In this document: positions 1 to 7,118 of the stretch, piece by piece
How positions within the stretch are numbered: the stretch's first letter is position 1
Layout: the number at the start of each line of letters is the position of its first letter
DNA from: Mycobacterium sp. D16R12
GTDB lineage: Bacteria; Actinomycetota; Actinomycetes; Mycobacteriales; Mycobacteriaceae
Assembly: GCF_002013465.1 (NCBI RefSeq)
Contig: NZ_MAFC01000002.1
Location: 124,001-188,000, forward strand
Reading direction: 5' to 3'
DNA: 64,000 nt
Notes under the pieces: generated by a model
Databases searched by the model: none
What the model saw: the letters and a program-made list of their open reading frames with translations, nothing else
Told to the model about the DNA's origin: nothing
Translations under genes and position numbers: made by a program

Positions 1-228
1 GGCCATCGCAAGGGAAATGTTGGCGCACTGCGCCTTTCCATCACCTGCGGGATCGGCCGCCGACTTCACGTTGGACGCGGGCACCTCTGACCCGTCCTGA
101 GCGATCTGCACCAGGGGCGAGATCTTCAGGCTGGTCTGATTCGACTCGTCGGACTGAGCGCCGGCATGACAGCCGGCCAGGGCGAGCGTCACCGCGCCCA
201 GCATGATCACACTCGCGCGTGCACGCAC
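1..228 (-). CDS. LivJ-like branched-chain amino-acid ABC transporter substrate-binding lipoprotein (3' end outside window)
   Basis: Only the first 76 codons are in the window; the gene continues past the left edge. The GTG start is chosen because a GGAGG ribosome site lies 5 nt upstream. Residues 1-20 form a lipoprotein signal peptide ending in a lipobox (LALAGC), so Cys20 should be lipidated and the protein held on the outer face of the membrane. The following stretch (KISPLVQI, then AADPAGDGKAQC) resembles mycobacterial LivJ-type periplasmic binding proteins of the hydrophobic amino-acid uptake family, as I remember them. The ligand and the rest of the transporter lie outside the window, so substrate is inferred only from family. 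Confidence 0.72.
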   Translation of the reverse strand, partial: MRARASVIMLGAVTLALAGCHAGAQSDESNQTSLKISPLVQIAQDGSEVPASNVKSAADPAGDGKAQCANISLAMA

Positions 229-325
229 GATTACCTCCGGATGGCTGGGGCTGACAGGGCGAAACAAAATCGCTGATCAGAAAACATAGCCAACTGCGGG
301 GCAACGCGCAGTGCTTACCCGAGTT

Positions 326-943
326 TCAGCTCGGCGCGTCGGTATCGAGTGTTTCGAGCACCACTTCGGCAACGCGCTTCATGGTGGTGCGACGGTCCAT
401 TGCGGCGCGCTGGATCCACTTGAACGCCTCGGGTTCGGTGAGGCCCTGGGTTGACTGCAGGACGCCCTTGGCGCGCTCGACAAGCTTGCGGGTCTCCAGC
501 CGGTCGGCCAGCGTCTGAACTTCCTTCTCCAGCGCGGTGAGCTCGCCAAAACGGCTCACGGCGACCTCGATGGCGGGCACCAGGTCGGTCTTGGAGAACG
601 GCTTCACCAAGTACGCCATGGCGCCGGCGTCGCGGGCCTTCTCGACGAGGTCGCGTTGGCTGAATGCGGTGAGGATCACGATCGGGGCGATGCGCTTGGC
701 GGCGATCTCCGAGGCGGCGTCGATGCCATCCCGGCGCGGCATCTTCACGTCCATGATCACCAGGTCCGGTTTGAGCTCCTCGGCGAGGTCGACGGCCTCT
801 TGCCCGTCGCCGGCCTGACCCACCACGTCATAGCCCTCCTCTTGGAGCATCTCGACCAGGTCGAGGCGGATGAGGGCTTCGTCTTCGGCGACGAGCACGC
901 GGCGCGCGGGTGCCGCCGGTTCGGTGTTCTGGGGGCCGGTCAT
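326..943 (-). CDS. pdtaR: PdtaR-type response regulator with ANTAR RNA-binding output domain
   Basis: A 205-aa protein closely matching M. tuberculosis Rv1626 (PdtaR), the cytoplasmic partner of the histidine kinase PdtaS. Residues ~12-130 are a receiver domain: acidic pair in VAEDEALI, phospho-acceptor Asp65 in LVIMDVKMP, conserved Thr in ILTAF and Lys in YLVKPF. Residues ~140-200 form the ANTAR three-helix domain (LVERAKGVL, AFKWIQRAAMD, RTTMKRVAEVVLE), which in this family binds paired hexaloop RNA hairpins and causes antitermination. The ATG at 943 is preferred over the in-frame ATG at 952 because homologues begin MTGP. No clear ribosome site is visible. The kinase gene is not in this window. 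Transcribed away from the tRNA gene. Confidence 0.95.
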   Translation of the reverse strand: MTGPQNTEPAAPARRVLVAEDEALIRLDLVEMLQEEGYDVVGQAGDGQEAVDLAEELKPDLVIMDVKMPRRDGIDAASEIAAKRIAPIVILTAFSQRDLVEKARDAGAMAYLVKPFSKTDLVPAIEVAVSRFGELTALEKEVQTLADRLETRKLVERAKGVLQSTQGLTEPEAFKWIQRAAMDRRTTMKRVAEVVLETLDTDAPS

Positions 944-1067
944 GGCGACCATTGTGACGCATGTGGTCGCATGTACGGCGATACCCTGGTGAAAGTGATG
1001 TACCCCATCCCTTAAGGTTGGAGATCGCGCGACTGGCCGCTGGCCACCAAAACGGCAGTAACGCGTA

Positions 1068-1144
1068 GCCCTCGTATCCCAACTGGCAGAGGAAACGGAT
1101 TCAAAACCCGTGCAGTGTGAGTTCGAATCTCACCGAGGGCACCA
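1068..1144 (+). tRNA. tRNA-Leu (anticodon CAA), CCA encoded
   Basis: A full cloverleaf can be drawn: acceptor GCCCTCG/CGAGGGC (1068-1074 with 1134-1140), D arm with GG in the loop, anticodon loop TTCAAAA with CAA at 1102-1104, T arm GTGAG-TTCGAAT-CTCAC, discriminator A1141, then CCA at 1142-1144. The last anticodon-stem pair is an A-C mismatch. CAA reads the Leu codon UUG. Unusually for Leu, the variable region is only about 5 nt (GCAGT) rather than a long arm. It lies upstream of the polysaccharide locus. Confidence 0.88.
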
Positions 1145-1176
1145 CGAACTGCCGCGATGATGCTTTGATTCCCCGC

Positions 1177-1716
1177 ATGAACCGAGCAACTGTCGGCGTG
1201 CTGATGTTTGTGGTGTGTGCCTCTACGGTCGCGGCGTGCCAGACATCGTCTGGCATCACCCGGATAACGGAGTCCGCGTCGTCAACTGCCACCACGAAGA
1301 CCTTCGCCGCATCGACTATCCCCAGGTCGACATCCGTCTCCCCCACTGCCAAGGCAGATGCCGATGACCCGGCCAAGCGGATCCGCGATACGTTCCGAAG
1401 CCTGCAAAACCCCGCCATCGCCGCCACGAAGGACGGCACCGGCAGCTATGTGATCCCGGTGCCACCCCAACCGTCAGTGTCCAAACCGGTGGCCTACATC
1501 GCGGCGCTGTGCACTGGCGGCCCGGCGCTCACCATCTCTCTGGACGGCACTGCGGTGCCCGGCGGCGGCATATGCGGCGATGATCCCGGCAAGCCCGGAA
1601 TTATTGTGATGCTTCTCGCGGTCAGGGCGGACCCGGCAGCCCCACACACCATCAAGGTGCAGGGAGCTGCCGGCCAGCACAGCTGGGTATCCATGGCCTA
1701 CGGCCAGATGTACTGA
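1177..1716 (+). CDS. Small Ser/Thr-rich lipoprotein of unknown function
   Basis: A 179-aa protein I do not recognise as a named family. Starting at the ATG at 1177 gives a signal peptide with a hydrophobic core (VGVLMFVVCA) and a lipobox ending at Cys21 (STVAAC); the longer in-frame start would read from inside the tRNA and is rejected. Residues ~25-65 are low-complexity Ser/Thr/Ala, typical of a linker that lifts a domain off the membrane. The C-terminal half (~95-179) contains two Cys (ALCTGG and GGICGDD) that could form a disulfide, and reads like a compact beta-rich domain. No ribosome site is obvious. It is probably surface-exposed; the role is unknown. Confidence 0.72.
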   Translation: MNRATVGVLMFVVCASTVAACQTSSGITRITESASSTATTKTFAASTIPRSTSVSPTAKADADDPAKRIRDTFRSLQNPAIAATKDGTGSYVIPVPPQPSVSKPVAYIAALCTGGPALTISLDGTAVPGGGICGDDPGKPGIIVMLLAVRADPAAPHTIKVQGAAGQHSWVSMAYGQMY

Positions 1717-1734
1717 TCCCCGGCAGCGCAACGC

Positions 1735-2106
1735 CTAGCCGACGTCGGTGCAGGTGACTCCGGGGTTCTCGCAATCGGCACCGGTCTGTCCGGGTGCGCT
1801 GACCCAGCCGTTGTCGTCGTCATGCCCGGGAGTGATGTTGGATGCGGGTGGGTTGTTGTCGGAACCACAGACCACCCAGGCGTTCTCACACTGAGCGCCC
1901 GCGCCTCCCGGCAGATAGCCCCAACCGCTGTTTCCGTCGTCGCCCGGCTGATCGACCAAAGATCCGTGCGAGGGCGAGTTGGGCGCGCCCGGGACCGGAG
2001 GTGCCGGAGACGGGTCAGCCGAGGCCACCGCTGCACCGAATCCGACGAAGGCAGCAGCCAGGACGCCAGCCGCAGGCGCCACAACTAGACGAGTGAATGA
2101 GTTCAT
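1735..2106 (-). CDS. Small secreted protein with duplicated Cys-pair motif
   Basis: A 123-aa protein. The ATG at 2106 follows a GAGGTG ribosome site by a short spacer. Residues 1-30 are a classical signal peptide with an AxA-type cleavage site (AVASADPS). The mature part begins Pro-rich, then contains two related blocks: SGWGYLPGGAGAQCENAWVV ending in Cys, and NGWVSAPGQTGADCENPGVT ending in Cys. Each block has W, a G-x2-GA turn and a C-E-N-x4-C core, so each may hold one disulfide. It is likely exported to the cell wall or medium. No function is assigned; it converges with the lipoprotein gene to its left and has its own promoter region at 2107-2252. Confidence 0.75.
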   Translation of the reverse strand: MNSFTRLVVAPAAGVLAAAFVGFGAAVASADPSPAPPVPGAPNSPSHGSLVDQPGDDGNSGWGYLPGGAGAQCENAWVVCGSDNNPPASNITPGHDDDNGWVSAPGQTGADCENPGVTCTDVG

Positions 2107-2238
2107 GGGCACCTCTTCAAAGGGGGACAAATACAGGACAAATGTACTCCCACACACAGCTTTTGCAGATGATCTCGGCAGGAACCGCACACCATGTCTA
2201 ACCCCTGCCGATGCCGCACGCGAGGCCTCGTCACGTGC

Positions 2239-2245
2239 TAATACT
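2239..2245 (+). promoter_or_regulatory. Probable -10 element for leaderless transcription of the SnoaL-like gene
   Basis: TAATACT fits the mycobacterial TANNNT -10 consensus. Its end lies 7 nt before the ATG at 2253, where transcription would be expected to start, and no Shine-Dalgarno sequence precedes that ATG. A leaderless mRNA is inferred; no good -35 is visible. Confidence 0.42.
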
Positions 2246-2252
2246 GGCAATC

Positions 2253-2729
2253 ATGACCCTCGCCACGCTCGTCGACATCCACGAGATCACCGAGCTCAAG
2301 TACCGCTACGCCCGCACCCTCGACAACAAGTTGTGGGACGAGTTCGCCGACACACTCACCGAAGATGTGCAGGCGACGTACGGCACCGCGGTGCACGGTG
2401 CGCCCCTCGAGTTCACCTCGCGCACAGGTGTTGTCGACTACATGCGGTCATCACTGACCACCGACATCACCAGCGTGCACACCATGAGCCATCCAGAGAT
2501 CCAGGTCGACGGCGACACCGCGACCGGCAGCTGGGCCATGAGTGATGTCGTCATCGTCCCGGCGCACAGCGTCCTGATCACCGGAACCTCGTACTACACC
2601 GACCGCTATCGCCGTGATGCCGACGGGAAATGGCGGATCAGTTTTATCTCCTATTACCGCCTCTACGAGGCCATGCAGAACACCAAGGACATCGGGTTCA
2701 ATCTGATCGCGAACCGCTGGTCGCAGTAG
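2253..2729 (+). CDS. SnoaL-like / NTF2-fold protein
   Basis: A 158-aa protein of the SnoaL_4 type. The N-terminal helix LVDIHEITELKYRYARTLD and the following LWDEFADTLTEDVQATYG are the usual opening of this alpha+beta cone fold. The middle (SRTGVVDYMRSSL, TSVHTMSHPEIQVDGDTA) and the C-terminal sheet with YTDRYRRDADGKWRISFISY also match. Members include scytalone-dehydratase-like lyases, steroid isomerases and ring-hydroxylating subunits, so the reaction cannot be deduced. The ATG at 2253 is preferred because the fold begins there and a -10 box sits just upstream. It stands alone before the polysaccharide locus. Confidence 0.82.
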   Translation: MTLATLVDIHEITELKYRYARTLDNKLWDEFADTLTEDVQATYGTAVHGAPLEFTSRTGVVDYMRSSLTTDITSVHTMSHPEIQVDGDTATGSWAMSDVVIVPAHSVLITGTSYYTDRYRRDADGKWRISFISYYRLYEAMQNTKDIGFNLIANRWSQ

Positions 2730-2802
2730 CGCCGAGAACCGGGTACCCTAGCGCCGGGTCTGGAGACATCCGTACTCCACATAGCTGGCTAAGGAGAAAC
2801 CG

Positions 2803-4065
2803 GTGCGCTGCCGCCTGTGCGACTCGACGGAGCTGCTCAGCGTCGTCGATCTCGGTGCCACCCCGCCCTGTCAGAAGTTCCTGCACGCCGACGAGCTGGA
2901 TCTACCGGAGCCCACCTACCCTCTGCATCTGAGGCTGTGCCGGGATTGCATGTTGCTGCAAATTCCCGCGCTGATTAGCCCCGAAGACAACTTCACCGAA
3001 TATGCCTACTTTTCGTCGTATTCCGACAGCTGGGTCGACCACGCGCACTCATATGTAGCCAACTCGATTGCACGACTGGGGCTTTCCCCGGAGCGTGCCG
3101 AAGACTTCGTTATCGAGGTGGCCAGCAACGACGGCTACCTGCTTCAACATGCGGTCGCCGCGGGTATCCGCTGCCTCGGCATCGAGCCCTCGGTGAATGT
3201 CGGGCAGGCCGCGCGCGACAAGGGTGTTCCCACGCTGACGGCCTTCCTCGACGAAGACACCGCGGCTCGCGTCCGTGCGGAGCACGGTCCCGCCCGTCTG
3301 GTCGCCGCGAACAATGTATATGCGCACATCCCCGATCTGCGCGGTTTCACGCGTGCCCTGCGCGGGCTCGTCGCCGATGACGGTTGGGTGAGCATCGAGG
3401 TACATCACGCGCTCAACCTCATCGAGCTTGGCCAGTTCGACACCATCTACCACGAGCATTTCCAGTACTACACCGTATTGGCGGCTCAAAGAGCGCTTGC
3501 CGTAGGCGATCTGGAAGTAGTCGATGTCGAACTCCTTGATACGCACGGCGGTTCGATACGGGTCTGGGCGCGCCCGCGCGAGTGTCGGCCCGAGGTCGCA
3601 CCGTCGGTCGCCGAAGTCCTGGAACTGGAACGGCGGGCGGGTCTACACGAGCTTTCCGGATATGACCGGTTTCGCGCGACAACCGAACGAATCCGCCTGG
3701 AGCTCCTGCAGTTTCTGCTTACCTGCAAGGCAGAGGGTAAGACCGTCGTCGGCTACGGTGCGCCCGGCAAAGGCAACACCCTGCTGAACTACTGCGGCAT
3801 CCGCACCGACCTTCTTGCCTATACCGTCGACCGGAATCCCTATAAGCAAGGCATGTTCAGTCCTGGCACTCGCATCCCGGTGTACGCCCCTGAGCGCATC
3901 GACGAAGACAAACCCGATGTGGTGCTGGTGCTTCCATGGAATCTGGAAGCCGAGATCACCAGTCAATTGCGCCATGTCGGCGCGTGGGGCGGAAAGCTTG
4001 TCTATCCCCTGCCCCAGCTGCATGTCGTGGAACCACATGTTGAGCCCGAAGGAGCATCGGTATGA
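2803..4065 (+). CDS. SAM-dependent sugar C-methyltransferase (three-domain type)
   Basis: A 420-aa protein starting at GTG 2803 after an AAGGAG ribosome site. The layout matches sugar C-methyltransferases such as TylCIII/NovU: an N-terminal zinc-binding region with paired Cys (CRLCDS near residue 3, CRDCM near 47), a central SAM-binding Rossmann domain (motif I at FVIEVASNDGYLLQ, ~105), the conserved YHEHFQYY motif (~210), and a C-terminal domain with VVGYGAPGKGNTLLNY (~320). These enzymes add a methyl group to a keto-sugar nucleotide, usually at C-3. It is the first gene of four overlapping genes (stop overlaps the next ATG), which places it in nucleotide-sugar synthesis for the locus. The substrate is not known. 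Confidence 0.88.
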   Translation: MRCRLCDSTELLSVVDLGATPPCQKFLHADELDLPEPTYPLHLRLCRDCMLLQIPALISPEDNFTEYAYFSSYSDSWVDHAHSYVANSIARLGLSPERAEDFVIEVASNDGYLLQHAVAAGIRCLGIEPSVNVGQAARDKGVPTLTAFLDEDTAARVRAEHGPARLVAANNVYAHIPDLRGFTRALRGLVADDGWVSIEVHHALNLIELGQFDTIYHEHFQYYTVLAAQRALAVGDLEVVDVELLDTHGGSIRVWARPRECRPEVAPSVAEVLELERRAGLHELSGYDRFRATTERIRLELLQFLLTCKAEGKTVVGYGAPGKGNTLLNYCGIRTDLLAYTVDRNPYKQGMFSPGTRIPVYAPERIDEDKPDVVLVLPWNLEAEITSQLRHVGAWGGKLVYPLPQLHVVEPHVEPEGASV

Positions 4066-4850
4066 AGGTCGTGCTTTTCTGTGGCGGCTTCGGAATGCGC
4101 ATGCGCAACGACGCCGGCGACGTGATTCCCAAGCCTCTCCAGATGGTCGGGCCGCGACCGCTCATCTGGCATGTGATGAAATACTATGCCTACCACGGGC
4201 ATAAAGAATTCATCCTGTGTCTGGGCTACGGCGCCGAAGCCATCAAGGACTTCTTTCTCGGCTACAACGAGGCTCAGTCCAACGATTTCGTGTTGGCGGA
4301 AGGTCAAGTACGGCTGTTGAAATCGGATATCGCCGATTGGACGATAACGTTCGCGGACACCGGCGCCGAATCGCCCATCGGTGAACGACTTCGACGCGTC
4401 CGTCACCACCTCGGCGACGATCGCCACTTCCTTGCCAACTACGCGGACGTTCTCACCAACGCTCCTCTTGATGATCTGGTGGCCAAGTTCCAGGATTCCG
4501 GAGCTGCTGCGTCCATGCTGCTGGTTCCGCCGCAATCGTCCTTCCACACCGTGGATGTGAACGAGGGCGGATCCATCACCGATATCACCGCCGTCTCCAA
4601 ACTCGACATGTGGGAGAACGGCGGCTACTTCGTGCTCTCCCAGGATGTCTTCGACTATCTGCCTGCGGGCGGCGACCTGGTTGAGGACGCCTGTGGGTCG
4701 CTGGCCAAAGAGGGCAGGATGTTCGGCTACAAGTTCAACGGGTTCTGGAAGCCGGCCGACACCTTCAAGGAACGTGCCGAGCTCGACGAGGGTTATCGCA
4801 AGGGTGTACGCCCGTGGATGGTCTGGGAGCAGGAGCCCGTCACCACGTGA
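4062..4850 (+). CDS. Glucose-1-phosphate cytidylyltransferase-like nucleotidyltransferase (RfbF family)
   Basis: A 262-aa protein with the nucleotidyltransferase fold. The start VVLFCGGFGMRMR is the nucleotide-binding loop, followed by IPKPLQMVGPRPLIWHVMKYYAYHG, which is typical of RfbF/glucose-1-phosphate cytidylyltransferases. LANYADVLTN holds the metal-binding Asp, and GYKFNGFWKPADTFKERAEL is the characteristic C-terminal signature. It should activate a hexose-1-phosphate with CTP (CDP-glucose in the classic members). The ATG overlaps the TGA of the methyltransferase, so translation is probably coupled. No CDP-glucose 4,6-dehydratase of the usual kind is seen nearby, leaving the later steps uncertain. 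Confidence 0.88.
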   Translation: MKVVLFCGGFGMRMRNDAGDVIPKPLQMVGPRPLIWHVMKYYAYHGHKEFILCLGYGAEAIKDFFLGYNEAQSNDFVLAEGQVRLLKSDIADWTITFADTGAESPIGERLRRVRHHLGDDRHFLANYADVLTNAPLDDLVAKFQDSGAAASMLLVPPQSSFHTVDVNEGGSITDITAVSKLDMWENGGYFVLSQDVFDYLPAGGDLVEDACGSLAKEGRMFGYKFNGFWKPADTFKERAELDEGYRKGVRPWMVWEQEPVTT

Positions 4851-5500
4851 TTGAGCTCAGCACCGGATCTGTTGATGAAATCGCGCTACTGGCAGCGCAT
4901 TGCGACGATATCGCGATCGGTATGGGCGGCACGCTGCTGACCATGGCCACTCGCCGCCCCGGCTTGCGTGTGCGGGCCCTCGTGCTGACCGGCGGCGGAA
5001 CCGAACGGGAGTCCGAGGAGCGGGCCGCGTTGGCGGCTCTGTGTCCCGGCGCCGAGGTGACCGTCGACGTGCTCGACTTTCCGGACGGGCGCGGCCCCGC
5101 GCATTGGAACCAGATCAAGGACGCCGTGGCCGCCTTTCGCCGCGAATCCGCGGCCTCGGTGGTCTTTGCTCCGCAGCGCCACGACGCCCATCAGGACCAC
5201 CGGCTGCTGGCGACCCTGGCACCCACCGAGTTTCGCGATCATCTGATTCTCGGATACGAGATCATCAAGTGGGAGACCGACACCCCGACGCCCACCGTCT
5301 TTCAGCCGCTCGGCGATGAGATCGCCCGCAGCAAGGCCGATCTCATCTATACGCACTATCCATCGCAGCGCCCGCACGATTGGTTTGACCACGAGACATT
5401 TCTCGCGTTGGCACGAGTGCGCGGTGTGCAATGCCGCCACCGTTACGCCGAGGCGTTTGTATTGGAAAAAGTAACGATCTCTCTAGGAGCAACGCAGTGA
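4847..5500 (+). CDS. PIG-L family (LmbE-like) deacetylase
   Basis: A 217-aa protein. The GTG at 4847 overlaps the preceding TGA (GTGA) and is preferred over an ATG 33 nt upstream. The AAHCDDIAIGMGG motif near residue 13 is the zinc-binding AHxDD signature of the PIG-L/MshB family; PQRHDAHQDHR (~105) provides the second His-x2-His metal site. Members remove acetyl groups from N-acetylhexosamine conjugates such as GlcNAc-PI or GlcNAc-inositol. Lying inside the sugar-nucleotide operon, it probably deacetylates an amino sugar in the precursor or the growing chain. That role is inferred from context, and MshB or Mca of mycothiol synthesis is unlikely here. Confidence 0.85.
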   Translation: MIELSTGSVDEIALLAAHCDDIAIGMGGTLLTMATRRPGLRVRALVLTGGGTERESEERAALAALCPGAEVTVDVLDFPDGRGPAHWNQIKDAVAAFRRESAASVVFAPQRHDAHQDHRLLATLAPTEFRDHLILGYEIIKWETDTPTPTVFQPLGDEIARSKADLIYTHYPSQRPHDWFDHETFLALARVRGVQCRHRYAEAFVLEKVTISLGATQ

Positions 5501-6522
5501 AGGTTCTCGTCACCGGTCATCAGGGCTACCTCGGCACAGTCATGTCGCAGATGGCCGCCGAGGCCGGTCACGAGGTGGTTGGTCTGGATTCGGGACTATT
5601 CGCCGATTGCGTTCTGGGCCCGGCACTCGTGGATCCGCCGTCGATTGCGGTCGACCTTCGCGATGTCACGGTCGATCAGCTGGCGGGCTTCGATGCGGTG
5701 ATCCACTTGGCGGCGCTCTCGAACGATCCGCTCGGTGCGCTGGCGCCGGACCTCACCTACGACATCAACCACCACGCCTCGGTGCGGCTGGCTCAGCTGG
5801 CCAAGGACGCCGGGGTGAGCCGCTACCTGTACGCGTCGACATGTTCGGTGTACGGGTCGGCGGGCGATGATCTGGTCACCGAGAACGCTCCCCTGAAACC
5901 CCTGACTCCGTATGCGGAGAGCAAGGTTCGCGTCGAGGACGATGTCGCCGCGATCGCCGACTCCGATTTCTCGCCGGTGTTTCTGCGTAACGCCACAGCA
6001 TTCGGATACTCGCCCAGGCTTCGCGCCGATATCGTGTTGAACAACCTCGTCGGCAACGCCGTCATCACCGGTGAGGTTCGCGTGCTCTCCGACGGGACAC
6101 CCTGGCGCCCTTTGGTACACGCCCGCGACATCGGCTCCGCATTCCTCGAATGCCTGTCGGCCCCGCAGGACGTGATTCACTGTGCGGCGTTCAACGTCGG
6201 CACCGAGGAGAACAATCAGACGGTCGCACAGATCGCGGAGGCGGCCGTCTCCGCCGTACCCAACTCGACCCTGACCATCACGGGAGAGACGGGCGCAGAT
6301 CCTCGCTCCTATCGCGTCGACTTCTCAGCGATTCGAGCAGCACTGCCCGGTTACCGCGCACAATGGTCGATCGAGGCGGGCGCCAAGGAACTCTACGAGC
6401 AGTGCGTGGCCGGCAACCTCACCGAATCGATGTTCCGCCAATCCTTCACGCGGCTCGCCCATCTGAAGAGTCTGCGTGAATCGGGAGCAGTTGACGACAC
6501 GCTGCGACCGGTCGCCCGGTGA
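5497..6522 (+). CDS. Extended SDR family NAD(P)-dependent sugar epimerase/dehydratase
   Basis: A 341-aa protein starting at GTG 5497, which overlaps the previous TGA. The N-terminal VLVTGHQGYLGTVMSQM is the nucleotide-binding GxxGxxG loop; AVIHLAALSNDP, YLYASTCSVYG (catalytic Ser/Thr) and TPYAESKVRVE (YxxxK) complete the extended SDR active site. A C-terminal sugar-nucleotide half follows with VHARDIGSAFLE and FNVGTEENNQTV. Family members act as C-4 epimerases, 4,6-dehydratases or 4-ketoreductases on nucleotide sugars. It could supply the missing ketosugar step for the C-methyltransferase, but this cannot be decided from motifs. It is the last of the four-gene overlapping operon. Confidence 0.87.
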   Translation: MKVLVTGHQGYLGTVMSQMAAEAGHEVVGLDSGLFADCVLGPALVDPPSIAVDLRDVTVDQLAGFDAVIHLAALSNDPLGALAPDLTYDINHHASVRLAQLAKDAGVSRYLYASTCSVYGSAGDDLVTENAPLKPLTPYAESKVRVEDDVAAIADSDFSPVFLRNATAFGYSPRLRADIVLNNLVGNAVITGEVRVLSDGTPWRPLVHARDIGSAFLECLSAPQDVIHCAAFNVGTEENNQTVAQIAEAAVSAVPNSTLTITGETGADPRSYRVDFSAIRAALPGYRAQWSIEAGAKELYEQCVAGNLTESMFRQSFTRLAHLKSLRESGAVDDTLRPVAR

Positions 6523-6527
6523 GCCGG

Positions 6528-7085
6528 TCAGCGTCCGGTCAACGCGGCCCAACTACCGGCGGCAGCATCCTTGGCGCTGACGACCGTGATCGGAAGCGGC
6601 CAGTCGATGCCGAGCTGGGGATCGTCATGGGCGACCGAGACATCCTCGGCGGGGTCGTGCGGCCGGTCGATGCGATAGCAGAGGTCGGCCCACTCTGTCA
6701 GCGCTTGATGGCCATGCAGTATGCCGGCCGGGACGAATAGGTGCTTGAAGGTGGAATCGTCGAGAGTGAAGCTCTGCCAACGGCCGAAGCTCGGTGACTG
6801 GTGTCGGGCGTCGACCAGCACATCGAAGACGGCGCCGCGCGCACAGCGGATGAGCTTGCTTTCCCCCTTGCCCGAACGTCCGTGCAGACCGCGTAATACG
6901 CCTTGGCGTGACCGTGATTGGGAGTCCTGCAGAAAGTCAGCGGCCCGTACCGCGGCACCGGCGGCACGTTGGTACTCGTCGAAAGTCGTGGCGTCGAACG
7001 TCCGGGTGAAGAACCCACGATCGTCCAGGTGTGGAGTGGGCTCCATCAGCAGTACGCCGTCGATTTCGGTGGTGTGGATGCGCAC
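6528..7085 (-). CDS. dTDP-4-dehydrorhamnose 3,5-epimerase-like protein (RmlC family)
   Basis: A 185-aa cupin-fold protein starting at GTG 7085. RGFFTRTFD near residue 20, RGLHGRSGKGESKLIRCARG (holding the catalytic His of RGLH), GRWQSFTLDD, VPAGILHGHQAL and DDPQLGIDWPLP are the standard RmlC landmarks. The Tyr that acts as acid in RmlC would align in CYRIDRPHDP and appears to be His, so activity may be altered or limited to one epimerisation. It converges on the SDR gene (5-bp gap) and diverges from the next methyltransferase-like gene with about 33 bp between starts. It is presumed to act on a 4-keto sugar nucleotide made in the locus. Confidence 0.83.
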   Translation of the reverse strand: MRIHTTEIDGVLLMEPTPHLDDRGFFTRTFDATTFDEYQRAAGAAVRAADFLQDSQSRSRQGVLRGLHGRSGKGESKLIRCARGAVFDVLVDARHQSPSFGRWQSFTLDDSTFKHLFVPAGILHGHQALTEWADLCYRIDRPHDPAEDVSVAHDDPQLGIDWPLPITVVSAKDAAAGSWAALTGR

Positions 7086-7118
7086 CCCGCCATCCTGCCG
7101 TATTGCGGAAAGATTGTG

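Noticed and set aside
1068..1144. Integration (att) site for a mobile element at the tRNA
   Set aside because: No integrase gene, no second copy of the tRNA 3' end and no IS in the window.
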